13,597 bases of DNA from Terfezia claveryi (GCA_015179025.1 WHUX01000696.1:1-13597); one strand, 5' to 3'; shown: positions 1 to 7,555, counted from the stretch's first letter. The notes: a model not told the origin generated them from the letters alone. Translations and numbers: made by a program.

Positions 1-1051
1 GACATCTTTGAGGCCATGGATGCCATCGAGCCGAACTCGGCAATAGCCTAGCCTGGCTGAATGAAAATTAAGATCCGCCGACAAGAGATCACGGTCCTCT
101 AGACTGATCTCGACTATGTGAACCTTGCCCTAGCCACCGAAAGGACTCATGGTCCAAAACCTCAGCCGGCCCTAGCAAACCTGGCAATACCAACAACAAC
201 AGCAGCCAGTAACAACAAGACTGAAAGCATCCGACTCCCCCAAGTTCAATGGGGATCGGGTTTGCCTATGAGCCTGGAAAAATGCTGTCAATCTCAAGCT
301 AGAATGGGGATTCTGCCAGGTTCCCGTCGGAACAACATCGACTGGCATACGTTTTCGCCTTGCTGGAGGGGAAAGCTTGTGACCAGATCCAGCCATATGT
401 CCTCGAAACCGGGATTCAAGCTTAACGATATCTCGGCCCTTTTCACAATCCTGGATAGGGCGTTCGGGGACCCCGATGCGTTGGCACTGCCAGTAGGGCC
501 CTCCGAGCCCTCAGGCAGAAAAACACTGATCTGTCTACTTATGTGGCAGAATTTCGAGACTGGCGGTGGAGGTCTGATGGAATGACCAGTCAAACTAGAG
601 CAATTCCAGGAAGGGCTAAATGACGAAATCCAGCAGGCCATGGTCAGCCTCCGGAAGCCAAAACCTTGACGAATTGATTGACCAGGCTTCCTGGGTGGAA
701 CAGCGGATGTCCCGGCTCCGCAACTGCCCCACGTTCAGGCCAGCACCCTGTCTCCCACAACCTCAGCCTCAGCAACACCATGCCACCAAAATAGCTCAGG
801 CCCTGCCAACAAACCTGCGACCCATCGTTGGTTGCAGGAGGGACCACCCCTATGGATCTCTATTTGGGAGACCCGCCTCACCCAGGAGGAAAGGGACCGC
901 GCCGCACTAACGGTTTGTGCATGCATGTGGAAAAGGGGACCACTTCATTGTGGCATGTCCCCTCCGCAAGAACGCTCCCTGCCGCCCATGCCATATCCGA
1001 ATCACAGATCGAAGAGGTTGAAGAGTCGGGAAAAGGAGAGTCCCTTGCCTA
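1..1051 (+). pseudogene. Element 1 gag relic (capsid/nucleocapsid)
   Basis: This is a degraded Gag polyprotein region, normally the structural protein of the virus-like particle. Pieces of one protein are spread over all three plus frames. A helical N-terminal part (1-220) carries stops at 49, 58 and 100. A capsid part holds KFNGDRV near 242 and LNDISALFTILDRAFGDPDA near 420-480. A later part holds the Gag-like DELIDQASWVEQRM near 670-710. At 918-958 a CCHC zinc knuckle (C-x2-C-x4-H-x4-C, ending GKGDHFIVAC) is recognisable, but a one-base deletion splits it at the second cysteine. At least six frame changes occur within 1 kb. The first three stops could each come from CAG or TGG by one transition. 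Family assignment rests on the zinc knuckle, capsid resemblance and position before the protease. Confidence 0.8.
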
Positions 1052-1119
1052 GTTACTGACACTAGCAAGGGACCTGCTCCAGGTCATTTATCTTTGTCTA
1101 CGTTTTCTTGCCTACATCT

Positions 1120-1508
1120 ATGTCTGTTGATGAGTCTCGCCTGTTTGGCGAGCACTTCGTTGTACCTATAACTGTCAAGTTCAATGATAAACAGTGGTTA
1201 ATCAGCTCTCATAGATTGTGGTGCTTCAGGAATAGCATTCATTGACCAGACCTTCGTCAGTAAAAACTCTATACCAACCTCCAAGCTAAAGACTCCCTGC
1301 CTTCTTGATGTTATCGATGGCTGCCCTATCTCTTCTGGGGCGATTACCGACCTCGCGTGCCTGCCCAGCGCCATGGGTGATCACTTGGAAGATTTCCAAT
1401 GTTCGTAACCAAGCTAAAGTACCCAATTGTCCTTGGGATCCCCTAGCTTAGGATGCATGATGTATCAGTCAGCTTCGGCTCTTACACCTTGCGATTCAAT
1501 AGCCCTTA
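1120..1508 (+). pseudogene. Element 1 retropepsin-like aspartic protease relic
   Basis: The protease would have cut the Gag-Pol polyprotein. The active-site block reads I-D-C-G-A-S-G-I-A-F-I-D, with the catalytic Asp at 1214-1216. D-C-G-A in place of D-S/T-G-A is, from my general knowledge, common in fungal chromoviruses. About 60 codons downstream comes a block resembling KLKYPIVLGIPWLRMHDVSV, the usual hydrophobic LG motif of retroviral-type proteases. A one-base change just before the active site moves the upstream strand (FVVPITVKFNDKQWLI, frame starting at 1177) into another frame, and a second frameshift precedes the LG block. The order zinc knuckle, protease, RT supports the call. No functional enzyme can be made. 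Confidence 0.8.
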
Positions 1509-1589
1509 TTGCAAAAAACACTGTGGGATCTAAAAACCACTGTCACTGAGCTGTGCGCATTGCCACCCCCAATAATCCACCCGACTCAG

Positions 1590-1712
1590 GTGGTACTCCT
1601 GCCTGCACACATCAATGCCACCATTCCCCCGGTTTACCCTGTACCCCCGATGTCCCCTTTTCTCCCGGTTTCCCCTGTCCCCTCTATGCCCCGAGTCCCT
1701 AAAAACCTCTGA
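1590..1712 (+). other. Proline-rich linker between protease and reverse transcriptase
   Basis: In the frame starting at 1509 this stretch encodes an irregular repeat of P-x-x-P and P-V-x-P units (for example PPVYPVPPMSP, then PVSPVPSMP), ending at a stop at 1710-1712. The DNA shows an imperfect repeat of a C-rich unit around ccggtttacc/ccggtttccc. It lies between the protease LG block and the first RT-associated sequence (GAGAFAYLTRRHKLKAHALS, in another frame). Such stretches usually act as flexible hinges between polyprotein domains. I see no enzymatic motif. Confidence 0.6.
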
Positions 1713-2728
1713 ATATTAGCTTCATCGGAGCAGGGGCTTTCGCTTACCTCACCAGAAGGCACAAGCTGAAGGCTCATGCCCTGTCTATATATAAGGTGAA
1801 CCTAGAGATTAATAAGATGTGGCTTAAGGAGGAGTGGAAGTCCCTGGTTCCAGATGAATACCACGAGTTCATTGATCTGTTCTCGGAAAAGGCCGCAGAG
1901 AAACTTGCACCCCACCGACCCTATAACTATACTATTCCGCTGATAGAGGGTAAGACCCCTCCCTATGGGCCCCTCTACAGAATGTCCCGGTTAGAGCTGG
2001 AAGCTTTGAAGAAGTACTTGAAGGAAAACCTCAATAAGAGCTTCATTCACTACAGCTCCTTACCAGCGGGCGCACTGGTGCTATTCATCAAGAAATCGTA
2101 TGGTTCTCTTAGGCTATGTGTGGACTATCGGGGGCTGAATTAGATAACGGTCAAGAACAGGTATACTTTGCCTCTAATTCAGGAGACATTAGCCAGGCTT
2201 TCCAAGACCAAATAGGTCACCAAACTGGATTTGAGAGGGGCATACAACCTGGTATGGATTGCCGAGGGGGAGGAGTGGAACACGGCCTTCCGAACTCGCC
2301 ATGGCCACTTCGAGTACAATGTCATGCCCTTCGGCTTAACCAACGCCCCGGCCTCTTTCCAACACTTCATTAATAACACCCTGCGAGACTTCTTGAATGT
2401 GTTCTGCACGGCTTACCTCGACGATATCTTGATTTATTCGGATACCCTAGCAGAACACAAGATTCATGTCCAGCAGGTGTTGGAAAAGCTGGAGCAAGCA
2501 GGATTATACCTCAAGCCCGAGAAATGTGAGTTTCATGTGCAGGAGGTCAAGTATCTGGGACTGATCATCACTACGGAGGGCATTAGGATGGACCCTACCA
2601 AGGTTACCGCTGTCCAGGAATGGCAAATCCTAGCAAATCTCAAGGCCGTCCAAGCCTTCCTGGGATTCGCTAACTTCTACCGATGGTTCATTCTAGGGTA
2701 TTCGAAGATCATAGCCCCCTCACCATAA
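1713..2728 (+). pseudogene. Element 1 reverse transcriptase relic
   Basis: This Ty3/gypsy reverse transcriptase reads in one frame from about 1713 to 2715. Landmarks in order: PDEYHEFIDLFSE (pre-RT), LRLCVDYRGLN, KLDLRGAYN with the first catalytic Asp at 2228-2230, VMPFGLTNAPASFQ, the catalytic box YLDDILIY (Tyr at 2414, Asp pair at 2420-2425), YLGLIITTEGIRM and [12 protein letters not shown] at the thumb. Stops interrupt it at 2141 (LN-stop-ITVKNR, where Gln is normally found, so CAG to TAG) and at 2210. A frameshift near 2715-2728 separates it from RNase H. All three catalytic aspartates are retained, so the domain decayed mainly by stops. The usual start is internal to the polyprotein, so no start codon is assigned. 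Confidence 0.92.
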
Positions 2729-3312
2729 TGACCAAAAAAGACCGACGCTTCGACTGGAATCCAGAAGCCCAATCTCCCTTCCAGAACCTCAAGGAAACCT
2801 TCTGCTCAGCACCGATCCTGGCACATTTCGACCCTGACCAGGAATGTGTCGTCGAAACCAATGCCTCCAACTATGTCTCTGCAGGAATCCTCTCTCAGTA
2901 TGTCAATGGTATCCTCTACCCAGTAGCCTACTTCTCGAAAAGCACTTCCCAGCTGAGTGCAACTATGAGATCTATGACAAGGAGCTGATAGCTATTGTAA
3001 GGGCTTTCGAGGAGTGGAGGCCATATCTTGAGTCAGCCAAGGGGATTATCGAGGTATTATCTGATCACAAAAACCTTGAGTATTTTACAACTACCAAGCT
3101 GCTCAACTGACGGCAGGTTAGGTGGTCGGAATTCCTCTCTTGGTTCAACTTTAAGATCAAGTACCGACCTGGAAAAGCTGGTGGCAAGCCTGATGCGTTA
3201 ACCTAGAGATCAGGAGATCTCCCTAAGGAGGGGGATAAATGGCTAAAATACCAAAATCAGGTGGTATTAAAGCCCAAAAACCTTGATCTGATGGCCAATA
3301 TCCTTGCTGAGG
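2716..3312 (+). pseudogene. Element 1 RNase H relic, catalytic Asp lost
   Basis: RNase H removes the RNA strand during reverse transcription. It follows RT directly with [14 protein letters not shown] in one frame (from about 2716) and, after a frameshift near 2955, continues in the next frame to 3312. The first catalytic motif, normally T-D-A-S, reads T-N-A-S, with Asn at 2860-2862, a GAT-to-AAT change. The later acidic residues are kept: Glu in YDKELIAI at 2982-2984 and Asp in [10 protein letters not shown] at 3063-3065. Stops follow at LLN-stop-RQ (TGA, probably from CGA) and at DALT-stop-RSGD. The C-terminus ends at the solo LTR target site and the frame resumes beyond it. Confidence 0.88.
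3308..3312. repeat. Left target-site duplication (TGAGG) of the solo LTR
   Basis: TGAGG directly precedes the TG of the solo LTR and is repeated directly after its terminal CA. A 5-bp duplication is the normal footprint of an LTR-retrotransposon integrase. Confidence 0.93.
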
Positions 3313-3404
3313 TGTAATGGAGAACGTTGTTTCATTGCTTATATAATTGATTATATACTTTTGTATTTCCTATATTACTACTATGTTATGTATCTAAGCC
3401 TCTC

Positions 3405-3427
3405 GATTGAAGGACTAGCCTTCAATC
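3405..3427. repeat. Perfect 9-bp inverted repeat in solo LTR U3
   Basis: GATTGAAGG (3405-3413) and CCTTCAATC (3419-3427) are perfect complements around a 5-base loop ACTAG. It lies about 90 bp into the LTR, upstream of the TATA box. It could be a dimeric protein-binding site or a hairpin. A second, weaker pair, GAAGTT/AACTTC, lies at 3463-3482. Confidence 0.75.
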
Positions 3428-3513
3428 ACCTCCTATTGCTTTATAAGCATCCATAGCACGCAGAAGTTGCCATGGGAACTTCCATAGAACTTACCATATG
3501 AGCACACCCTCAT

Positions 3514-3611
3514 TATGGCCGCGTGACCTCTGTTTAAAGGCGTGTGAGTCACTACTATGGCTACATGACCATCGTTTATGGCGTGTGACTCATTACTATG
3601 GCCACATGACC
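3514..3611 (+). repeat. Imperfect 41-42 bp tandem repeat with TGASTCA sites
   Basis: Units begin at 3514, 3556 and 3597, each starting tatggc(c/t) followed by a (g/a)tgacc block; the third unit is partial. Units 1 and 2 end in gtgtga(g/c)tca(c/t)tac. This places the bZIP consensus TGA(G/C)TCA at 3545-3551 and 3586-3592, exactly one unit apart. Tandem repeats in U3 commonly act as enhancers. The repeat ends about 80 bp before the TATA box. Confidence 0.75.
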
Positions 3612-3689
3612 CCTTTTGTACAGCGCACCACCCTCTGGTGTGCCACCCTTTATTGTATTTATTTCCTTAGTCATCAGATCTAAGAGGAG

Positions 3690-3697
3690 TATAAATA
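3690..3697 (+). promoter_or_regulatory. TATA box of the solo LTR
   Basis: TATAAATA followed by GG is a consensus TATA element in the expected part of an LTR. Just downstream, TGGATTCC (3704-3711) and GGAATCCA (3716-3723) form an 8-bp inverted repeat with a 4-base CTCT loop near the likely start of transcription. Confidence 0.65.
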
Positions 3698-3983
3698 GGC
3701 TGCTGGATTCCCTCTGGAATCCATAGACAGAACCAAGCAAGCACTCAGAGCAAGCAAGCCTATATTCCGATCAGATCAAGATCATATAGCTTAGATAGCA
3801 CAAATCATATAAGATAGATTACACCAATTAATTACTGTTCCCTTCTGGAACGTCCCATATAGTAATCTCCCTACCCTTCTGAGGTCTTACCTTAGCAGAA
3901 CCAAAATACACAAACGTCCATGCCTATGGATATAGATTGTATAAACGGTACCGAATGAATACTGTCTAGTACCATTCATTACA

Positions 3984-3988
3984 TGAGG
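3984..3988. repeat. Right target-site duplication (TGAGG) of the solo LTR
   Basis: Identical to 3308-3312 and directly abutting the terminal CA of the LTR. The five bases also belong to the alanine/glutamate-coding repeat that continues to about 4035. Confidence 0.93.
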
Positions 3989-5496
3989 CCGATGCGGAGG
4001 CTGAAGCTAATGCGTAGGCTGAGGCGAGAGCTGACCTCCAACAACTGGTGAGACAGGCATACGAGGATGACCTCCTGGCCAAGGAAATTATCGCTGCAGT
4101 GGATTCCAGCCATCGCCGCCACCCCAAAATCTCCCTAGCTGAGTGTACCGTCCAGGAGGGCCTTCTATACCACCGTGATCAGTTCTATATACCAGAAGGA
4201 AGGTTACGGCTGAGGCTAATAGAAGAGCATCATGACAGCCTGGTTGCAGGTCACCCTGGAGTGGCAAAAACGTTAGAGCTTCTGGCCAGGGAGTACACCT
4301 GGATTGACCAGTGGAAGGACGTAGAACAGTACATATGGAACTGCTATGTTTGTAAGCATGCTAAGCCTGTCCGCTACGCCCCGTATGGGACCCTGAAACC
4401 TGTGGATATCCCTGATCGGCCGTGGCTACACCTGACTATGGACTTCGTAACAGGGTTGCCAGAAGATTCGGTGTTCAATGCCATCTTGATGGTGGTAGAT
4501 TGGTTGATGAAAATGAGGTATGTTATACCTTGCTGGGATACCTGTTCTGCTTAGGAGCTAGCCAACCTCTACCTCAACAACGTGTTCCAGTACCACGGGC
4601 TCCCAGAATCCATTGTGTACGACCATGGCCCTCAGTTCACCTCGGACTTTTGGAGAGCATTCTGCGAGCTTCTGGGGGTTGAAGTGCATTTGTCCACAGC
4701 GTATTACCCACAGATGGATGGCCAATCGGAGAGGATGAACGCTATTATGGAGCAATACCTGCGGGCCTTTGTTAATTACTAGCAGGATAACTGAGTTTCA
4801 TTGCTGGCCACCTGTAAGTTTGCCGTGAACAACCAGTTCTCGGAATCCTCTAAAACCTCGCCTTTCCTGGCTAACTACGGTTGGCACCCCCGGTTCGTGG
4901 ATACCCTGGCGCCCCTGCAAAAAGCCTAAAAAGATGCTCCGGCCAAGGAGTTCGCAGCTGGGATTGCTGAGCTCCACTCTACCCTGAATGCTGAGCTGGG
5001 ATATGCATAAGCCAGGCAAGCCGAGTATGCCAATGAATCATGGTTGCCAGCCCCCAGATATCAACCAGGGGACAAGGTGTGGCTCTCCAGCCGGCACTTC
5101 CAGACAGAACGGCCATCTCGCAAGCTCGACCACAAGTTCCTGAGTCCATTCGAGGTGTTGGCTGCTGTGGGCACTTAGGCCTACCGATTGAGGTTCCCCA
5201 AGAACATCAAATGACACCAAGTCGTCCATGTCTCCGAGATCGAGCCTGCCGCTAGCGACCCTCTGCTAGGCTAGGAACACCCCCAACCTCCTCTTATGCT
5301 TATCGAAGGTGAGGAGGAATAGGAGATGGAGGAGGTGCTAGACTCCCGAAGAAGATATGGGCACCTGCAATATAAGGTCAAATGGCTGGGGGACGAGGAG
5401 ACGATCTGGCAACCAGCCGAAGATCTAGAAAATGCACAGGACTTGGTCACCCTGTTCCACCAGCGTTACCTCCGGAAACCCCGCCCCGTCCAATGA
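3989..5496 (+). pseudogene. Element 1 integrase with C-terminal chromodomain, ten stops, no frameshift
   Basis: Integrase joins the cDNA ends to chromosomal DNA. One frame runs unbroken by indels from the target site to the natural stop at 5494-5496. It opens with an Ala/Glu-rich linker. The HHCC zinc domain has His at 4231 and 4252 and a C-x2-C pair at 4342 and 4351. The core triad is Asp 4441 (MDFVTGLP), Asp 4621 (YDHGPQFTSDFW) and Glu 4729 (DGQSERMN), giving the canonical D-D35-E spacing. A GPF-like module (LSPFEVL...AYRL) has Gly replaced by Ser. A chromodomain at about 5332-5490 shows LQYKVKWLG and IWQPAEDLENA, ending in a basic tail. Stops fall at 4015, 4552, 4780, 4792, 4927, 5008, 5176, 5212, 5272 and 5320. 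Each could arise from CAG, CAA, CGA or TGG by one transition. The catalytic core is otherwise complete. Confidence 0.95.
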
Positions 5497-5670
5497 TGTT
5501 CAGGTTGTCCTGGAATTGGTTATAAGGGTTGTTATTGTCATTGTTGTCATGGTTATTGTTGGTACGTACTTCTGGCGTTAGGGTTGTGTTAAGGGTTATT
5601 GGTTATTCACCTGTCTTGTTTGTTTGTTTTTATTTTTGCTTTGCCTTGTGTTGCTGGGGCTCTGAGCCTA
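5497..5670 (+). other. Element 1 3' untranslated stretch, G/T-rich
   Basis: Between the pol stop and the polypurine tract lies a T- and G-rich segment with repeated ttgttattg/ttgtcat words (about 5518-5560). One plus-strand frame across 5529-5714 would give a hydrophobic 61-residue peptide, but it crosses the polypurine tract and LTR boundary and looks fortuitous. I see no env-like gene. Confidence 0.6.
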
Positions 5671-5682
5671 AAGGGGGGATAG
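5671..5682 (+). other. Polypurine tract of element 1
   Basis: The run aaggggggatag directly precedes the inferred LTR start at 5683. In Ty3/gypsy elements an RNase H-resistant purine run at this position primes plus-strand DNA synthesis. The single T is tolerated in known tracts. Position and composition support the call and help fix the LTR boundary. Confidence 0.75.
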
Positions 5683-5712
5683 TATCACAACCGTCCTTTC
5701 CTAGCCAGGTTT

Positions 5713-5834
5713 GAGAGTCGGATGGGATTCCATCCAACTCTCGTTATTGTTGACTGATATCGTTGTTATCCCTGTTCCTGAGATAAGGGGTCTCGGGAAC
5801 CTTATTCCTTCCGATAGCCTTGGCCAGGAAGGAA
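5713..5834. repeat. Three consecutive inverted repeats in element 1 LTR
   Basis: Stem 1 pairs 5713-5725 with 5730-5742 (13 bp, one mismatch, 4-base loop). Stem 2 pairs 5774-5783 with 5791-5800 (10 bp with one G-T pair, 7-base loop). Stem 3 pairs TTCCTTCC (5805-5812) with GGAAGGAA (5827-5834). All lie directly upstream of the TATA box, so they are U3 elements, possibly protein-binding palindromes. Confidence 0.75.
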
Positions 5835-5839
5835 GCCTG

Positions 5840-5848
5840 TATATATAG
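5840..5848 (+). promoter_or_regulatory. TATA box in element 1 3' LTR
   Basis: TATATATAG lies about 157 bp into the LTR, directly after the three hairpins. In the matching 5' LTR it would drive the genomic transcript. Confidence 0.55.
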
Positions 5849-6191
5849 CTTGCTCTCTCCGCCCTCTCGTTGCATCCCCATCCAACATTTTGTATCCTAA
5901 TACAGACCTTGCCTCTCCCCGCGAAGGTGTACTACCTTATACACTCCTTTTATTATGTCTCGTCCCGTGAACAACTTTACAGCACAGCTGCCTCCCCTGA
6001 CCCTGACACACACGGCAACTGCCTCCGCGTGTCTCGTGCCCCTTGCCCACTGCCTCTCTCGCCCTCGCCCTTGCCCCCGTCCTAGCCTCTCCTCTAGTCA
6101 TATACGTAGCATTCCTACGTGTGTATTTCTCTAGCCTTGCCCTTGTCCCGGCGTACCCCTTGGTCACCTTGTCCCCTAAGCCCTCGTTACA

Positions 6192-6381
6192 ATTCGGATG
6201 TTTAAGCCTAGTAAATTCCAACTAGGAGCAAGTGAGGATAATCTAGTAATGCGCCACATTATGGCAGTGAAGGTCTCACTAACAGAGGAATCAAGTTAGT
6301 CGAAGGAGATTCAAGAGGCTAGCCTCAAGAATGACAAGTGGTTAGGGATTTGGAATATGTTGAAGTTTGGCAAGGAGTACT
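6192..6381 (+). other. Inter-element sliver with coding-like but unidentified sequence
   Basis: This is the only DNA in the window outside the two large elements and their nested LTRs. In one plus frame (ATG at 6199) it encodes a peptide beginning MFKPSKFQLGASEDN, with one internal TAG, then KSKEIQEASLKNDKW-like charged and helical residues up to the start of the next LTR. The residue mix looks like real coding sequence: no poly-repeat, and Lys/Glu alternating with hydrophobics. I recognise no family. It may be a remnant of a host gene or of a third transposon, cut on both sides by insertions. Confidence 0.4.
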
Positions 6382-6709
6382 TGTCAGGGGGTGACATCCA
6401 GCCCTACCAAAGGTACTTGGGCCCTTATAGAACGACCCTAGAACCCATATGAGCTCTAGGGACACTCTTAGTAGTGTGGTGCAAACGTTTCTAATACTTA
6501 TCTATAAGAGTTAAGTATATGAAACGGGTATGAATCTCGGATTAGTTTATAATCATCCTGGATGGTTAAGACCCTTATGGAACGTCCATAGACCCTTGAG
6601 GGAGCTACGGTTCAACTTTCAAAAGTATCCGATTAATGGTTCAATAGTTATACTCAGATTAATATATTGACTATATGCATATAAATATATGCTAGCTATA
6701 TATTAGCTG

Positions 6710-6758
6710 TTACCCTGAAGTCTTGGCGTTACCCTGAATATTGAATAATTACCCTGAA
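6710..6758 (+). repeat. Three phased TTACCCTGAA repeats in LTR
   Basis: The decamer occurs exactly at 6710-6719, 6729-6738 and 6749-6758, spaced 19 and 20 bp, about two helical turns. All three are preserved in the inverted LTR as TTCAGGGTAA at 12856, 12876 and 12895. Conservation between diverged copies and near-regular phasing suggest a bound factor. Confidence 0.8.
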
Positions 6759-6806
6759 CTGCAGGAAAATAATTCGGTAAAAATAAATAAAAAAATGAAG
6801 CCATGA

Positions 6807-6833
6807 GGGCGCACTTTAGACCAAAGTTCGTCC
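6807..6833. repeat. Imperfect GGGCGCACTTT palindrome in LTR
   Basis: Arms 6807-6817 and 6823-6833 face each other around five bases. In the inverted copy (12781-12791 and 12797-12807) the arms match except for one position, so this copy has lost one pair. A further half-site, AGTGCGCC, follows at about 6850. Confidence 0.65.
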
Positions 6834-7173
6834 GGTGACACTATAAGGGAGTGCGCCTAGGACAGAGGCCAAAGGTAGGGCCAAAATATAAAGTTCTCCA
6901 AATTAAATGTTTCAAGGTTCTATCTAGGCCTACTCTTCGTCCTGATTCCATTTCTACAATCCTTTTTATAATCGGAGTTAATCTCATGGAGATATAATAC
7001 TTTTAATATGGTCATATAGGTCCATGAGGAGGTTTACTTATTATTGGTAATAACTCCGTAAATAATTTTGGTATCGTGATAAACTAAGATTCTATAATCT
7101 TCTATGCGTTGATACCTTTCCAATGGTAATCTACTTGTAACCCACGGTTCTCTATTCATAGAGTTATGTGCAG

Positions 7174-7190
7174 TTGAAAATTATTTTCAA
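7174..7190. repeat. Conserved 17-bp palindrome TTGAAAAT-N-ATTTTCAA
   Basis: Eight-base perfect arms surround one central base. The same palindrome occurs in the inverted LTR at 12424-12440 with the complementary centre, so both arms have been kept while nearby bases diverged. Confidence 0.7.
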
Positions 7191-7547
7191 TGGACATTAG
7201 ACACTATTAAGTGAATACTGCCGGAAACATAATTAGATGCCTTCGGATATTGTTAGATGGTAATTCGATAGTATCGGGGATTGGTAACGTATCTGGAATT
7301 GAATTTAGTTGTCTCGAGTAAGAATTCTTTAATGGGATAAGCGAGCTATAAGCGAAGTACGTATAACATGCAGACATGAGAATATTCTCTACGTTCGGGT
7401 TAGTAACCTGTGACAACGAGTGCAGATAGCAACTGCATTAATAAAGGTGTAGATGGCATAATACTTAGGAAGAAATTCCAAGGTGACAGGTAGGCCCGCG
7501 TTTTATAAAATATTTTTATCATAAGAATATCTACAAACACTGCGGGA

Positions 7548-7555
7548 TATAAATA
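7548..7555 (+). promoter_or_regulatory. TATA box of element 2 LTR
   Basis: TATAAATA within gggatataaatagtgg, about 300 bp before the LTR end. The same octamer is present in the inverted copy as TATTTATA at 12061-12068. It fits the promoter of the genomic RNA, with transcription towards gag. Confidence 0.7.

Larger units (their letters stand above)
3313..3983 (+). mobile_element. Solo LTR (671 bp) nested in element 1 pol
   Basis: The segment starts TGTAATG and ends CATTACA, a perfect 7-bp terminal inverted repeat obeying the TG...CA rule. It is flanked by TGAGG on both sides. It codes for nothing convincing. It contains a promoter-like layout: inverted repeats and a tandem repeat upstream, then TATAAATA at 3690-3697, then about 290 bp that would form R-U5. 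Removing it with one target copy rejoins the RNase H/integrase linker exactly in frame. An internal region is absent, so this is most simply a solo LTR left by recombination between two LTRs of a full insertion. It does not visibly resemble the LTRs at 5683-6191 or 6382-7850, so it is a third family. Whether that family is copia or gypsy cannot be told. Orientation is inferred from the TATA box. Confidence 0.93.
1..6191 (+). mobile_element. Element 1: degenerate Ty3/gypsy chromovirus, 5' end outside window
   Basis: The domain order along the plus strand is Gag, protease, reverse transcriptase, RNase H, integrase, chromodomain, polypurine tract and 3' LTR, which defines a Ty3/gypsy chromovirus. 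The 5' LTR, primer binding site and extreme Gag N-terminus lie upstream of base 1. The body is interrupted at 3313-3983 by an unrelated solo LTR. No domain is intact: gag and protease carry many frameshifts, pol has in-frame stops throughout, and one RNase H catalytic residue is lost. The family once copied itself through an RNA intermediate in virus-like particles, and its chromodomain would have steered integration towards particular chromatin. This copy is dead and could move only by using proteins from elsewhere. Domain identity is clear from motifs; the 3' boundary is inferred. Confidence 0.93.
5683..6191 (+). mobile_element. Element 1 3' LTR (about 509 bp)
   Basis: It starts just after the polypurine tract with TATCACAACC, which I read as an original TGTCACAACC with one G-to-A change, and ends best at cgttaca (6185-6191). 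It contains three successive stem-loops (5713-5834), a TATATATAG box at 5840-5848 and a long C/T-rich stretch (about 6020-6180). The left boundary is well supported. The right boundary is less certain because the 5' LTR is not in the window for comparison; if correct, the target duplication would be ATTCG (6192-6196). The frames crossing it on both strands are compositional and not genes. Confidence 0.7.

Noticed and set aside
3514..3611. CRISPR-like repeat array
   Set aside because: Units are imperfect, contiguous without spacers and lie in an LTR of a fungal genome.
4552..5322. Programmed stop readthrough of the many in-frame stops
   Set aside because: Ten scattered stops at positions where relatives have ordinary residues fit mutation, not a recoding signal.
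5529..5714. Hydrophobic 61-residue frame after the chromodomain, a possible env-like membrane protein
   Set aside because: It crosses the polypurine tract and LTR start, is very short and follows from T/G-rich sequence.
5937..6225. Overlapping frames on both strands in the C/T-rich end of element 1 LTR
   Set aside because: Arg/Ala/Gly or Pro/Leu-rich peptides caused by base composition; they cross the LTR boundary.
7207..7416. Minus-strand open frame inside the element 2 LTR, 69 residues
   Set aside because: The corresponding part of the inverted LTR has extra bases and stops, and the peptide resembles no domain. Chance frame in AT-rich LTR DNA.
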